64,000 nucleotides of DNA from assembly GCF_014193695.1 (NCBI RefSeq), contig NZ_JACHZR010000004.1, positions 1-64,000 on the forward strand, given 5' to 3'. The position numbers were made by a program, and so were the translations under genes. How positions within the stretch are numbered: position 1 is the first letter of the stretch; every line of letters starts with the position of its first letter. The notes below the pieces were generated by a model, which was not told the origin of the DNA, did not search any database, and worked only from the letters and a program-made list of their open reading frames with translations. This document shows positions 17,594 through 25,360 of the stretch, piece by piece. The DNA is from Rhizobium sp. BK316. Lineage in GTDB: Bacteria; Pseudomonadota; Alphaproteobacteria; Rhizobiales; Rhizobiaceae.

Positions 17594-18118
17594 TCAGGAC
17601 TGGCCGCAGCATTTCGCAGCGGTCGCCGATCCGCAGCAGGCGGCGGCCTGCGCCTGCTCGGCGAGCCACCGGTCACGCGGTTTGCAGCTTGCGGGTCGCG
17701 GGGAGAGCTCGACATGCACTGCGCCGGCGTGCAGCGTTGGCATCGCCGCGCAATAGAGCTGCATCGGCTGCACACCGTCGCTGACTTCGAAGGTCAGCCT
17801 GGCGGTGTCGTCGAGCCTGACGTGCTCGGTAACCTTGCGGATGATGGCGTGGAACTTGCCGGCGGGCATGTGGGTGCGGTCATCCTCGTCGATGTCCCAG
17901 AGCTGAATGAAAATCTCCGTCCAGGCCTCCGGGTTGGCGCCGCAGTCGAGCGCCGAGAACTGGCCTGCCTTGACCTCGGTGACGTGATAGCCCGGCTTCA
18001 CCGGCCGTCCGTCGTAATAGAAAACCAGCTGACAATCCCTGGCTGCCGAAAGCACTCCCATGAGATCGCCGAGGCAGATATCGTCCTTGCGCATTTTGCT
18101 GTTGTCGATGGCGTTCAT
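17594..18118 (-). CDS. DUF6428 family protein with cysteine-rich tail, divergent from the ars operon
   Basis: The ATG at 18118 follows GAGGATT and gives 174 residues. Residues 1-130 look like one compact alpha/beta domain (DLMGVLSAARDCQLVFYYDG, then VKPGYHVTEVKAG). The tail holds AACCGSATAAKCCGQS: two vicinal cysteine pairs suited to binding trivalent arsenic or another soft metal. It is divergent from arsR by 42 bp, and the inverted repeat between them can serve both promoters, so arsenic induction is likely. No enzymatic role is known; chaperone or sequestration is inference. Confidence 0.78.
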   Translation of the reverse strand: MNAIDNSKMRKDDICLGDLMGVLSAARDCQLVFYYDGRPVKPGYHVTEVKAGQFSALDCGANPEAWTEIFIQLWDIDEDDRTHMPAGKFHAIIRKVTEHVRLDDTARLTFEVSDGVQPMQLYCAAMPTLHAGAVHVELSPRPASCKPRDRWLAEQAQAAACCGSATAAKCCGQS

Positions 18119-18134
18119 TTGCGCTAATCCTCGT

Positions 18135-18158
18135 TTCAATGATTCAAGGATTATTGAA
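18135..18158. promoter_or_regulatory. Probable ArsR operator
   Basis: TTCAATGAT (18135-18143) and ATTATTGAA (18150-18158) form an inverted repeat with one mismatch around 6 nt. It ends 2 nt before the arsR ATG and 16 nt upstream of the divergent DUF6428 start codon. ArsR-type repressors bind AT-rich palindromes like this. Confidence 0.6.
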
Positions 18159-18160
18159 AT

Positions 18161-18517
18161 ATGGATCAGCGTCAAGCTCTCATTTCCTTCGGCGCCCTGT
18201 CGCAGGAGACCCGACTCCAGATCGTGCGAATGCTGGTGATTGCAGGCCCTGGCGGCCTGTCGGCAGGCGCGATCGCCGAAAAGGCTGACGTGTCGCCCTC
18301 GAATGTTTCTTTCCATCTGAAAGAGCTGGAACGTGCCGGCCTCATCAACCAACAGCGTGAGTCCCGATCGATCATCTATTCGGCCAACTATGATGCGCTC
18401 GGCGGTCTCGTGCGCTTCCTGATGGAAGACTGCTGTGCCGGGCATCCGGAAATCTGCGCACCGGCAGCGGAGGTTGCTGCCTGCTGCACACCAAAAATGG
18501 AGGAGAAGCTGCAATGA
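18161..18517 (+). CDS. arsR: ArsR family arsenic-responsive repressor
   Basis: The 118-residue winged-helix repressor has its recognition helix at about 45-62 (SPSNVSFHLKELERAGLI). It lacks the classical CVC motif in the DNA-binding helix. Instead Cys91, Cys92 and Cys99, with Cys108-Cys109, lie in the C-terminal tail. A CC-x6-C arrangement resembles the Acidithiobacillus ferrooxidans ArsR site (Cys95, Cys96, Cys102). Trivalent arsenic should release it from the operator. It is the first gene of a seven-gene unit in which every junction overlaps; it overlaps arsC by 4 nt. Confidence 0.93.
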   Translation: MDQRQALISFGALSQETRLQIVRMLVIAGPGGLSAGAIAEKADVSPSNVSFHLKELERAGLINQQRESRSIIYSANYDALGGLVRFLMEDCCAGHPEICAPAAEVAACCTPKMEEKLQ

Positions 18518-19044
18518 CCGCTGACCGTATCTATAACGTGCTGTTCTTGTGCACGGGCAATTCCGCCCGCTCGATCCTGGCGGAGTCCATCCTCAATATC
18601 GAGGGGAGGGGCCGTTTCAAGGCCTATTCGGCCGGCAGCCAGCCGAAGGGTGAGGTCAATCCGCTGGCGCTGAAGGAACTTGCCGCCCTCGGTTATCCGA
18701 CGGAGGGCTTCCGCTCGAAAAGCTGGGACGAGTTTGCCGAACCCGGCGCACCGGAAATGGATTTCATCTTCACGGTTTGCGACAGCGCTGCCGGCGAGGC
18801 CTGCCCCGTCTGGATCGGTCATCCGATGACGGCCCATTGGGGCGTGGAAGACCCTGCTTCCGTCGATGGCAGCGATGTGGAGAAAGGCCGCGCTTTCGCG
18901 CAGGCGGCACGCTTCCTCAAGAACCGCATCATGGCCTTCGTCAGCCTGCCGCTCGCCTCGATCGACAAGCTCGCACTGGAAGCCCACCTGCGCCAGATCG
19001 GCGCGATGGACGGCTCAACCTCGCGGAAGCCGGGCGTCGCATGA
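18514..19044 (+). CDS. arsC: Arsenate reductase, low-molecular-weight phosphatase type
   Basis: The 176-residue enzyme carries the phosphatase P-loop Cys13-Thr-Gly-Asn-Ser-Ala-Arg19, which binds arsenate. Cys89 (TVCDSA) and Cys97 (EACPVW) act as the relay pair that is finally reduced by thioredoxin. It reduces arsenate to arsenite in the cytosol. It is about 40 residues longer than the staphylococcal enzyme, with a C-terminal extension. Its start overlaps arsR by 4 nt and its stop overlaps arsN2. A second, unrelated arsenate reductase lies three genes on. Confidence 0.93.
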   Translation: MTADRIYNVLFLCTGNSARSILAESILNIEGRGRFKAYSAGSQPKGEVNPLALKELAALGYPTEGFRSKSWDEFAEPGAPEMDFIFTVCDSAAGEACPVWIGHPMTAHWGVEDPASVDGSDVEKGRAFAQAARFLKNRIMAFVSLPLASIDKLALEAHLRQIGAMDGSTSRKPGVA

Positions 19045-19484
19045 CCATCGAGCTGAACCAACAAGCCGTCGAAGGGCAAGACGATGACCTGCGCGCGGCG
19101 CTCGCAGGTGCCGGGCTTCCGGTCGATGACCTCACAGATGCCGGCCGACGCTTCTACCGGTTTTCGCATGATCGCGAGACTGTCGGCTTCGGCGGACTGG
19201 AGCTCTACGGAGAGTGCGCGCTTCTGCGTTCCATCGTCGTGATATCCGATCGTCGAGGCCTCGGCTTCGGCCAGGCGATCACCTTGAGCCTACTCGATGA
19301 GGCGCATATGAAAGGCGCCGACGCCGCCTATCTGTTGACCGATACCGTCGCTCCCTTCTTTCAGGCGCTCGGGTTTCGTTCCATTGCCCGCGATGAAGCG
19401 CCGGCGGCCATCCTGACGACGCGGCAGGCGGCAAGCCTGTGCCCGGCATCCGCCGCCCTGATGGTCCGGAGCCTGCCGGCATGA
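19041..19484 (+). CDS. arsN2: Arsenic resistance GNAT acetyltransferase, ArsN2-type
   Basis: The 147-residue GNAT protein begins at an ATGA overlap with arsC. Strands GFGGLELYGECALLRSIVV and the following RRGLGFGQAITLSL loop form the acetyl-CoA site; a late FFQALGFR matches motif B. ArsN2-type proteins occur in ars operons; the related ArsN1 acetylates the phosphinothricin analogue arsinothricin. Position within a tightly overlapping ars operon supports the call. The actual substrate of this subtype is not settled. Confidence 0.85.
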   Translation: MTIELNQQAVEGQDDDLRAALAGAGLPVDDLTDAGRRFYRFSHDRETVGFGGLELYGECALLRSIVVISDRRGLGFGQAITLSLLDEAHMKGADAAYLLTDTVAPFFQALGFRSIARDEAPAAILTTRQAASLCPASAALMVRSLPA

Positions 19485-20188
19485 GCGCGCAGATATTTCC
19501 GCTGTCACGGCGGCTGGCCGCCGAAGCTCTGGGCACGCTGTTGCTGGTGGCAACCGTCGTCGGCTCGGGCATCATGGCCGACGGTCTGACGGATGATACG
19601 GCGCTGGCGCTGCTTGCCAATACGCTGGCGACCGGTGCGATCCTCGTCGTGCTGATTACTGTTCTCGGTCCGATATCGGGCGCGCATTTCAATCCGGTCG
19701 TCTCGCTGGTCTTTGCGCTGCGCCGCGAATTGCCGGCCGCTTCGGTTCCGGCCTACATCGCCGCGCAGATCCTTGGCGGCATTGCCGGCACGATGCTGGC
19801 GCATGGCATGTTCGCCCTGCCTTTGCTGCAGGCTTCGGACACGATACGGTCAGGCGGCGCGCAATGGCTGGCGGAGGTGACGGCGACCTTTGGCCTCGTC
19901 TTCGTGATCCTCTCGGGCATCCGCTTCCGCGCCGATGCCGTGGCATGGCTGGTCGGCCTCTATATCACCGCCGCCTACTGGTTCACGGCATCCACGTCCT
20001 TTGCCAATCCGGCCGTCGCGATTGCCCGATCGCTGACGCACACATTCTCCGGCATCCGCCCGATCGATCTGCCGGGCTTCATCGTCGCGGAAGTCGTCGG
20101 CGCCTTGCTGGCGATGATGCTCGTCGGCTGGCTGCTGATGGACGCCCGCAATCCCCAAACCCTCACAGAGACGGAACCCACCCCATGA
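19481..20188 (+). CDS. aqpS: Aquaglyceroporin, AqpS-like arsenite channel
   Basis: The 235-residue MIP-family protein has six membrane helices and two half-helix loops: Asn71-Pro-Val (GAHFNPVVSL) and Asn176-Pro-Ala (SFANPAVAIAR). The first is NPV rather than NPA. In Sinorhizobium meliloti the ars-operon aquaporin AqpS lets arsenite made by ArsC flow out down its gradient and so replaces an ArsB or Acr3 pump. The gene order here, with no ArsB or Acr3, fits that role. The start codon overlaps the arsN2 stop and its end overlaps the next arsC. Confidence 0.9.
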   Translation: MSAQIFPLSRRLAAEALGTLLLVATVVGSGIMADGLTDDTALALLANTLATGAILVVLITVLGPISGAHFNPVVSLVFALRRELPAASVPAYIAAQILGGIAGTMLAHGMFALPLLQASDTIRSGGAQWLAEVTATFGLVFVILSGIRFRADAVAWLVGLYITAAYWFTASTSFANPAVAIARSLTHTFSGIRPIDLPGFIVAEVVGALLAMMLVGWLLMDARNPQTLTETEPTP

Positions 20189-20613
20189 CAACAGACGTTA
20201 CGATCTACCACAACCCCGACTGCGGCACGTCGCGCAACACGCTGGCGATGATCCGGAACGCCGGCATCGAACCCACCGTGATCGAATACCTGAAAAATCC
20301 GCCGTCGCGCGAAGAACTGGTGAAGATGATTGCCGATGCCGGCCTGACGGTGCGGCAGGCGATCCGCGAAAAGGGCACGCCCTACATGGAACTCGGCCTC
20401 GACAATCCATCCCTGACGGACGAGCAATTGCTCGACGCCATGCTCAAAGATCCTATCCTGATCAACCGGCCCTTCGTCATCACGCCTTCCGGCACGCGCC
20501 TCTCGCGTCCTTCGGAGGTGGTTCTGGATATCCTGCCGGATACACATAAGGGCGCTTTCACCAAGGAAGACGGCGAGAAGGTGCTCGACGCCGAGGGCAA
20601 GCGCATTGTCTGA
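20185..20613 (+). CDS. arsC: Arsenate reductase, glutaredoxin-dependent type
   Basis: The 142-residue enzyme is close to the 141 residues of the plasmid R773 ArsC. Cys13 in HNPDCGTSRNTL is the catalytic cysteine, and the Arg residues in SGTRLSRPSE complete the arsenate site. It reduces arsenate using glutathione and glutaredoxin, a different chemistry from the LMW-phosphatase type at 18514-19044. Having both would allow reduction from two electron sources. Overlaps with both neighbours show cotranscription. Confidence 0.93.
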   Translation: MTTDVTIYHNPDCGTSRNTLAMIRNAGIEPTVIEYLKNPPSREELVKMIADAGLTVRQAIREKGTPYMELGLDNPSLTDEQLLDAMLKDPILINRPFVITPSGTRLSRPSEVVLDILPDTHKGAFTKEDGEKVLDAEGKRIV

Positions 20614-21313
20614 TCTGCCTGCTGCTTCGCCGGCACATCTGCGCCAGGTCGATTTCGGGGCGCTGCGGCCTCCATTCTCGACGCACAAGCCGCGCATCCT
20701 GATCCTCTATGGCTCGCTTCGCGCCGTTTCCTATAGCCGCCTGCTTGCGCAGGAGGCGGGGCGGCTGCTCGAACATTTCGGCTGCGAAGTGCGCATATAC
20801 GATCCGCAAGGCCTGCCGCTGCCGGACGATGCTCCCGTGTCGCATCCCAAGGTGCAGGAGTTGCGCGAACTGTCGCAATGGTCCGAAGGTCAGGTCTGGG
20901 TGAGCCCCGAGCGCCACGGCGCAATGACCGGCATCATGAAGGCGCAGATCGACTGGATTCCGCTATCGGTCGGTTCCATCAGGCCGACGCAGGGCAAGAC
21001 GCTTGCCGTCATGCAGGTCTCCGGGGGTTCGCAGTCTTTCAATGCGGTTGGGCAGTTGCGCATCCTCGGCCGCTGGATGCGGATGATCACCATCCCGAAC
21101 CAGTCGTCGGTGGCGAAGGCATTCCAGGAATTCGACGCCGACGGCCGCATGAAACCTTCGTCCTATTACGATCGCGTCGTCGATGTCTGCGAAGAACTGG
21201 TGAAGTTCACCTGGCTGACGCGCGACGCGTCCGGCTACCTCACAGATCGCTACAGCGAGCGGAAGGAGGAAGCTCAGAAACTGGAGCAACGCGTGAGCCT
21301 GAAATCCATATGA
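20606..21313 (+). CDS. arsH: ArsH, NADPH-dependent FMN reductase / organoarsenical oxidase
   Basis: The 235-residue flavodoxin-fold protein has ILYGSLRAVSYSR as the FMN phosphate loop, then WVSPERHGAMTGIMKAQIDWIP, the ArsH signature. ArsH oxidises trivalent methyl- and aromatic arsenicals to less toxic pentavalent forms. The start is a TTG at 20606 overlapping the arsC stop by 8 nt; no ATG in frame is close enough to give the family N-terminus. Its stop overlaps the MFS start by 4 nt. Confidence 0.93.
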   Translation: MSDLPAASPAHLRQVDFGALRPPFSTHKPRILILYGSLRAVSYSRLLAQEAGRLLEHFGCEVRIYDPQGLPLPDDAPVSHPKVQELRELSQWSEGQVWVSPERHGAMTGIMKAQIDWIPLSVGSIRPTQGKTLAVMQVSGGSQSFNAVGQLRILGRWMRMITIPNQSSVAKAFQEFDADGRMKPSSYYDRVVDVCEELVKFTWLTRDASGYLTDRYSERKEEAQKLEQRVSLKSI

Positions 21314-22485
21314 GTGAACGCGTTCCGCTTGCTGCCGTCGCCGCGCTCGGCGTCACGCAGATCATCGGCTACGGCACGCTTTATTACAGCTTCAGCATCC
21401 TCGCACCCGACATGGCCGCGCAGTTTTTGTGGTCGAGCGAATGGGTGTTCGGCGCGCTGTCTGCCGCTCTTCTGGTCGGCGGCCTCACGGCGCCGTGGCT
21501 GGGCGTGCTGTTCGACAGGATCGGCGCGGGCAGGGTGATGACAGCAGGCTCTCTTGCGGCGGCCGTTGCGCTGACCGCCTGCGCTTTCGCCCCCAACAAG
21601 GCCGCCTATGTTGCCGCGCTGATCGCCATCGAGGTCTCCGCCAATCTCGTTCAATACGGCGCCGCCTTTGCGCTGCTCGTGCAGATCCGCCCGCAGGTCG
21701 CTTCCCGCAGCATCACCTATCTGACGCTGATTGCCGGCTTCGCCTCGACAATCTTCTGGCCGATCACCACGGCGCTGCATGCACATCTCAGCTGGCAGAA
21801 CGTCTATCTTGTCTTCGCCTTCCTCAACCTTGCCATCTGCCTGCCTGTTCACGCGTGGCTGTCGCGCAGCGGAACCGCGCGCCGGGCCGTCGCATCGGCC
21901 GCTGCCCCGCCGGTGGTGGGACGTTTGCCGCCGCAACGCCGCCGGCTCGGCTTTGCGATCATGGTTGCGGGTTTCTCGCTGATGTCGCTGTCGAGCTCTG
22001 CCATGCTGGTGCACCTGGTGCCGCTGCTCTCGGGACTTGGGCTTGGCGCCACAGCCGCGCTTGTCGGCACGCTGTTCGGGCCGTCGCAGGTCGGTAGCCG
22101 GCTGATCAACATGATCTTCGGCAAGAACCTGCCGCCGCTCCATCTGGCCGTCATCGCGGCGATGCTCATTCCAGGCGGCGTGCTGGTTCTGCTGTTCTCG
22201 GCCCCATCCGTACCGGGCGCCATGGTTTTCGCCATCATTTTCGGCATGGGCAACGGCCTGCTCAGCATCGTCACCGGCACCTTGCCGCTCCATCTTTTCG
22301 GCAGCGAGGGCTACGGCAAGCTGCAGGGCAAGATGATGGCGGCGCGGCTGATCCTGTCAGCGCTCGCGCCCTTCGTGCTGGCCTTCGCGATGGAGAATCT
22401 GGGCATCGCAACGTCGCTCGGCATCGTGGCCGCGCTCGGCGGGCTTTCCATCATCGCTTTATCTTCTCTCGCGCTGTTGCAATGA
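21310..22485 (+). CDS. MFS transporter of the ars operon (ArsK-like candidate)
   Basis: The 391-residue protein has about 12 hydrophobic segments typical of the major facilitator superfamily. Its ATG overlaps the arsH stop. Operon membership makes it a probable arsenical efflux protein. Agrobacterium ArsK is an MFS exporter of arsenite, antimonite and trivalent organoarsenicals, and ArsJ exports an arsenate ester, but ArsJ needs a neighbouring GAPDH gene, which is absent. ArsK-like is therefore the better guess. It is the last gene of the unit. Confidence 0.82.
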   Translation: MSERVPLAAVAALGVTQIIGYGTLYYSFSILAPDMAAQFLWSSEWVFGALSAALLVGGLTAPWLGVLFDRIGAGRVMTAGSLAAAVALTACAFAPNKAAYVAALIAIEVSANLVQYGAAFALLVQIRPQVASRSITYLTLIAGFASTIFWPITTALHAHLSWQNVYLVFAFLNLAICLPVHAWLSRSGTARRAVASAAAPPVVGRLPPQRRRLGFAIMVAGFSLMSLSSSAMLVHLVPLLSGLGLGATAALVGTLFGPSQVGSRLINMIFGKNLPPLHLAVIAAMLIPGGVLVLLFSAPSVPGAMVFAIIFGMGNGLLSIVTGTLPLHLFGSEGYGKLQGKMMAARLILSALAPFVLAFAMENLGIATSLGIVAALGGLSIIALSSLALLQ

Positions 22486-22607
22486 CCGCAGCCCCGCCGG
22501 AAGTGCTTCCGGCAAAGGGAAGGTCCCTCCGCCGGATTTCTGTCGGCCGGGTGCATTCCATTGCAGGTGGCCGATTGATGACCTGAACTTGAAACCGGAG
22601 GCAAAAA

Positions 22608-22635
22608 GTAATACCTGATTGTGGAGCGGTATTAC
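22608..22635. promoter_or_regulatory. Inverted repeat upstream of vapBC, probable antitoxin operator
   Basis: GTAATACC (22608-22615) and GGTATTAC (22628-22635) are exact reverse complements separated by 12 nt. The site ends 12 nt before the antitoxin ATG, where AbrB-type antitoxins bind to repress their own operon. Confidence 0.65.
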
Positions 22636-22647
22636 AGGATTGCGATC

Positions 22648-22881
22648 ATGAGCACGACGGTAACGGCGAAAGGGCAGGTGACGATCCCGAAAGCGGTTCG
22701 CGAATTCCTGGGGATCACGCCTGGAAGCAAGGTCGACTTTCACAGGGCTGCAGATGGCAGCGTGGTGCTGACGCGGGCTGACAGGAAAAAGCCGGCGAGC
22801 CGCTTCGAGCAGCTTCGCGGACATGCCGGGAAGGGCCTCACCACGGATGCGATCATGGCGCTCACCCGCGGTGATGCGTGA
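22648..22881 (+). CDS. vapB: AbrB/MazE-fold antitoxin (VapB-type)
   Basis: The 77-residue protein is an N-terminal swapped-hairpin AbrB domain: STTVTAKGQVTIPKAVREFLG, then GITPGSKVDF. The C-terminal third (RFEQLRGHAGKGLTTDAIMALTRGD) is the flexible toxin-wrapping tail. It neutralises the PIN toxin encoded next and represses the operon at the palindrome just upstream. The ATG at 22648 gives the family start; the frame extends upstream through the operator, which is unlikely to be translated. The genes overlap by 4 nt. Confidence 0.9.
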   Translation: MSTTVTAKGQVTIPKAVREFLGITPGSKVDFHRAADGSVVLTRADRKKPASRFEQLRGHAGKGLTTDAIMALTRGDA

Positions 22882-23279
22882 CGCTTGTCGATACCAATGT
22901 GCTGCTCGACCTCGTAACGAACGACCCGGTCTGGGCCGACTGGTCGATAGACCAGCTCGAAGCGGCCAGTCTCGTGGGTCCATTGCTCATCAACGATATC
23001 ATCTATGCGGAGCTCGCCGTCCGCTACGAGCGCATCGAGGAGCTGGATGCCTTTATCGACGAAGCGGGACTGATCCTGGCGCCTTTTCCGCGTGCCGCGT
23101 TGTTTCTGGCAGGAAAGGCGTTCACGCAGTATCGCCGCGCTGGCGGGTCCCGTACCGGTGTCCTGCCGGATTTTCTCATCGGCGCGCATGCTGCGGTTCA
23201 GAGATTGCCGGTCCTGACGCGCGATGTCGGCCGGTACCGCTCCTATTTCCCGACCGTCGAGTTGATATCACCAGCGTGA
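22878..23279 (+). CDS. vapC: PIN-domain ribonuclease toxin (VapC-type)
   Basis: The 133-residue PIN domain shows the acidic metal site Asp5 (LVDTNVLLD), Glu45 (YAELAV), Asp98 (LPDFLIGAHA) and Asp116 (TRDVGRY). VapC toxins cleave tRNA or rRNA when freed from VapB. The start is a GTG that overlaps the antitoxin stop by 4 nt, so translation is coupled. All catalytic positions are intact, so the pair is probably active, in contrast to the decayed higBA at 12.9 kb. Confidence 0.9.
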   Translation: MTLVDTNVLLDLVTNDPVWADWSIDQLEAASLVGPLLINDIIYAELAVRYERIEELDAFIDEAGLILAPFPRAALFLAGKAFTQYRRAGGSRTGVLPDFLIGAHAAVQRLPVLTRDVGRYRSYFPTVELISPA

Positions 23280-23316
23280 TGATTGAAGGGCGTGCGGTTT
23301 ACCGAACGAGAGCGAA

Positions 23317-23847
23317 ATGGGCATCAGGAATTATTTGATCGAAGGCGTTTCCGGGACCGGCAAGACCTCGGTCGCGACCGAACTGCAGCTGCGCGGTTAC
23401 CACGTCATCCATGGCGACCGTGAACTGGCTTATCAAGGCGATCCCCGGACGGGCGAGGCGCTTGTCAGCTCTGAGCATGCGCAGAATAGTCTGGATATAA
23501 ATTTTCGGCATAGGCACCACATTTGGCATCTCGACAAAGTCAAATCGCTCGTGGCGGATAAAAGCCACCCGATTTCCTTCTTCTGCGGCGGCTCGCGGAA
23601 TTTCCATCGCTTCATCGATCTCTTCGATGGGGTTTTCGTTCTCGACGTCGATCCGGAGACGCTGAAGAGGCGGCTTGCCGGCAGGGCTGACGACGAGTTC
23701 GGCGGAAAACCGGACGAACGAGACCTGGTCTTACGGGTGCATGCAACGAAAGAAGACACTCCCAAGGACGCGACGACCATCGACGCTACGCGGCCGCTCG
23801 CCTCCGTCGTCGACGATATCCTGTCGAAATGCGGAGCGGCCGGCTGA
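23317..23847 (+). CDS. P-loop nucleoside/adenylate kinase-like protein
   Basis: The 176-residue protein has a Walker A motif GVSGTGKTS (residues 10-18), a short switch region GDRELAYQGDP and a lid-like RLAGRADDEFGGKPDER. The size and layout match small kinases of the shikimate, gluconate or AAA_18 nucleoside kinase group. It starts 37 bp after vapC with AACGAGAG before the ATG, so it may be cotranscribed with vapBC. The substrate cannot be named. Small kinases beside toxin genes can be toxins or antitoxins, but nothing proves that here. Confidence 0.75.
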   Translation: MGIRNYLIEGVSGTGKTSVATELQLRGYHVIHGDRELAYQGDPRTGEALVSSEHAQNSLDINFRHRHHIWHLDKVKSLVADKSHPISFFCGGSRNFHRFIDLFDGVFVLDVDPETLKRRLAGRADDEFGGKPDERDLVLRVHATKEDTPKDATTIDATRPLASVVDDILSKCGAAG

Positions 23848-24103
23848 GGGGAGGCGGGCTGTCGTCCGGTTCGATCGCGGCGGCGGAGCTTTGCTGCTTT
23901 CGGCCCGAAGCAATGATTCGACGGTCCGATCGTAAAAGGCGGCTTCGCGCCCCCGTGGTTGCGCATTCCGGACATCAATCAGGCTTCTTCGAAGCGGACC
24001 TTCGCGCAGGCGACGTCGACGCCGATGCGGCCAGCCGCGCTGATAGCTTAGCTCTCGATCCTGTAGCAACGATCCAACGAAGCTGCAGCCTACACCGCGC
24101 CAA

Positions 24104-25111
24104 TCACGGACTCTTGGGCCAGTTCCGCTTGCGCCATGCGCTCGGCGGCGCGCCTGACCACCTCGTGAAGGCCCGTGTAAAGGAGCTTTGGTCGGGGTAG
24201 CCCAAGGCAAACGCAATGTCGGCGATGGGCGCATCCCCCGCTTCGAGAAGATGGCGGGCGCGGGAGAATTTCACATCGTCGATGACCTCTTGACAGGTCG
24301 TGCCCTCCACCGCCAGGCGCCGGAATAGATGGCGACGGGACATGCCGAGCTCCTTCGCAATGATCTGGGCATCCATTGGGCCGAACCCCAAACCGATCGC
24401 AACCTGCCGTCTGACGAATTCGGAGAAAGGCGCGGCCGCGATTTCGGGAGAATTCGATTTCCGGCGGTGTTCTTCGCGAACAACCGGGCTGGCAAGCCAG
24501 TCGGCGGAGAAGAGCACGGCATCCTCAGTGGCGGAGAATCGGATGGGTGCGCCGAAAAAGTCCTGAAACGGTCGCGGGTTCGTTGGCGTGCGCCGGCTGA
24601 GATGGACTTCTTCGGGCGACCAGAACGGACCACAGAGCCATTGCATCAAATGGAAGATGATGCCAATCGCGCCGTCAAGGATGAAGTTCGCTCCGGCAAA
24701 ATCGGAATGCCTCAGATCGAATCCGCAGGCGGCCGTCCTTCCGCTCACCGAAACCGTCGGATACCCGGCCAAGGTGTTGTGCTGGAGCAGGCGAACGAGG
24801 TTATTGAGAGCCGTCCTGACATCCGGCCCCTCCGAGGCAAGAACGCCAACCAATCCAAGACCGAGCGGGCGAAAGTCTTCCGCAATCAGCAGTCCGATGT
24901 CGGGACGCCCGGTAGCTTGCGACGAGCACGCAAAGAGCTTGCCAAGATCTTCGACGGCAATCCGGTTCTCAGGGTGGTCGTAGAGCGCGAGATCAACACC
25001 AGCGGCTTCGAAGACAGCCTCAGGGGAATGTCCCAGCGATCGGATGAGCTGGGGCAGCAAAAAAGACGAGCCGACCCTGAAGCTCGCCGAATGGTCAGTA
25101 ATTCCCCCGTC
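24104..25111 (-). CDS. AraC family regulator with arabinose-binding-like N-terminal domain
   Basis: The protein has an N-terminal ligand domain of the OruR/ArgR-like (Arabinose_bd) type and a C-terminal AraC double helix-turn-helix. The latter is recognised by GMSRRHLFRRLAVEG and then ADIAFALGYPDQSSFTRAF. Start at Met 25111 (335 residues) is preferred; an earlier Met at 25135 would give 343. It is divergent from the arylsulfatase gene by about 250 bp and is the likely activator of it. The ligand is unknown. Confidence 0.9.
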   Translation of the reverse strand, partial: DGGITDHSASFRVGSSFLLPQLIRSLGHSPEAVFEAAGVDLALYDHPENRIAVEDLGKLFACSSQATGRPDIGLLIAEDFRPLGLGLVGVLASEGPDVRTALNNLVRLLQHNTLAGYPTVSVSGRTAACGFDLRHSDFAGANFILDGAIGIIFHLMQWLCGPFWSPEEVHLSRRTPTNPRPFQDFFGAPIRFSATEDAVLFSADWLASPVVREEHRRKSNSPEIAAAPFSEFVRRQVAIGLGFGPMDAQIIAKELGMSRRHLFRRLAVEGTTCQEVIDDVKFSRARHLLEAGDAPIADIAFALGYPDQSSFTRAFTRWSGAPPSAWRKRNWPKSP

Positions 25112-25360
25112 CATAGTGCCCCCGTCCGGAAGCATGTGACCGAATTAAAGCTGTCGATGGCACGAATTGTCAAGACGGAAGTAAAGGTTGCATTCTATAC
25201 GATATCGTCCAAGTAAATCTGACCCTGACGCCCGATGATATTGGCAGAGCCAGCGGGCACGGGGCATTGCTGCCATGCAGTCTCACCCCACGCACTCGGG
25301 TGCAAGGGTGCGGCTAATCCAAATCCTATGCGCTGCTGCGACTCGAAGAGGAGAGGTCGG

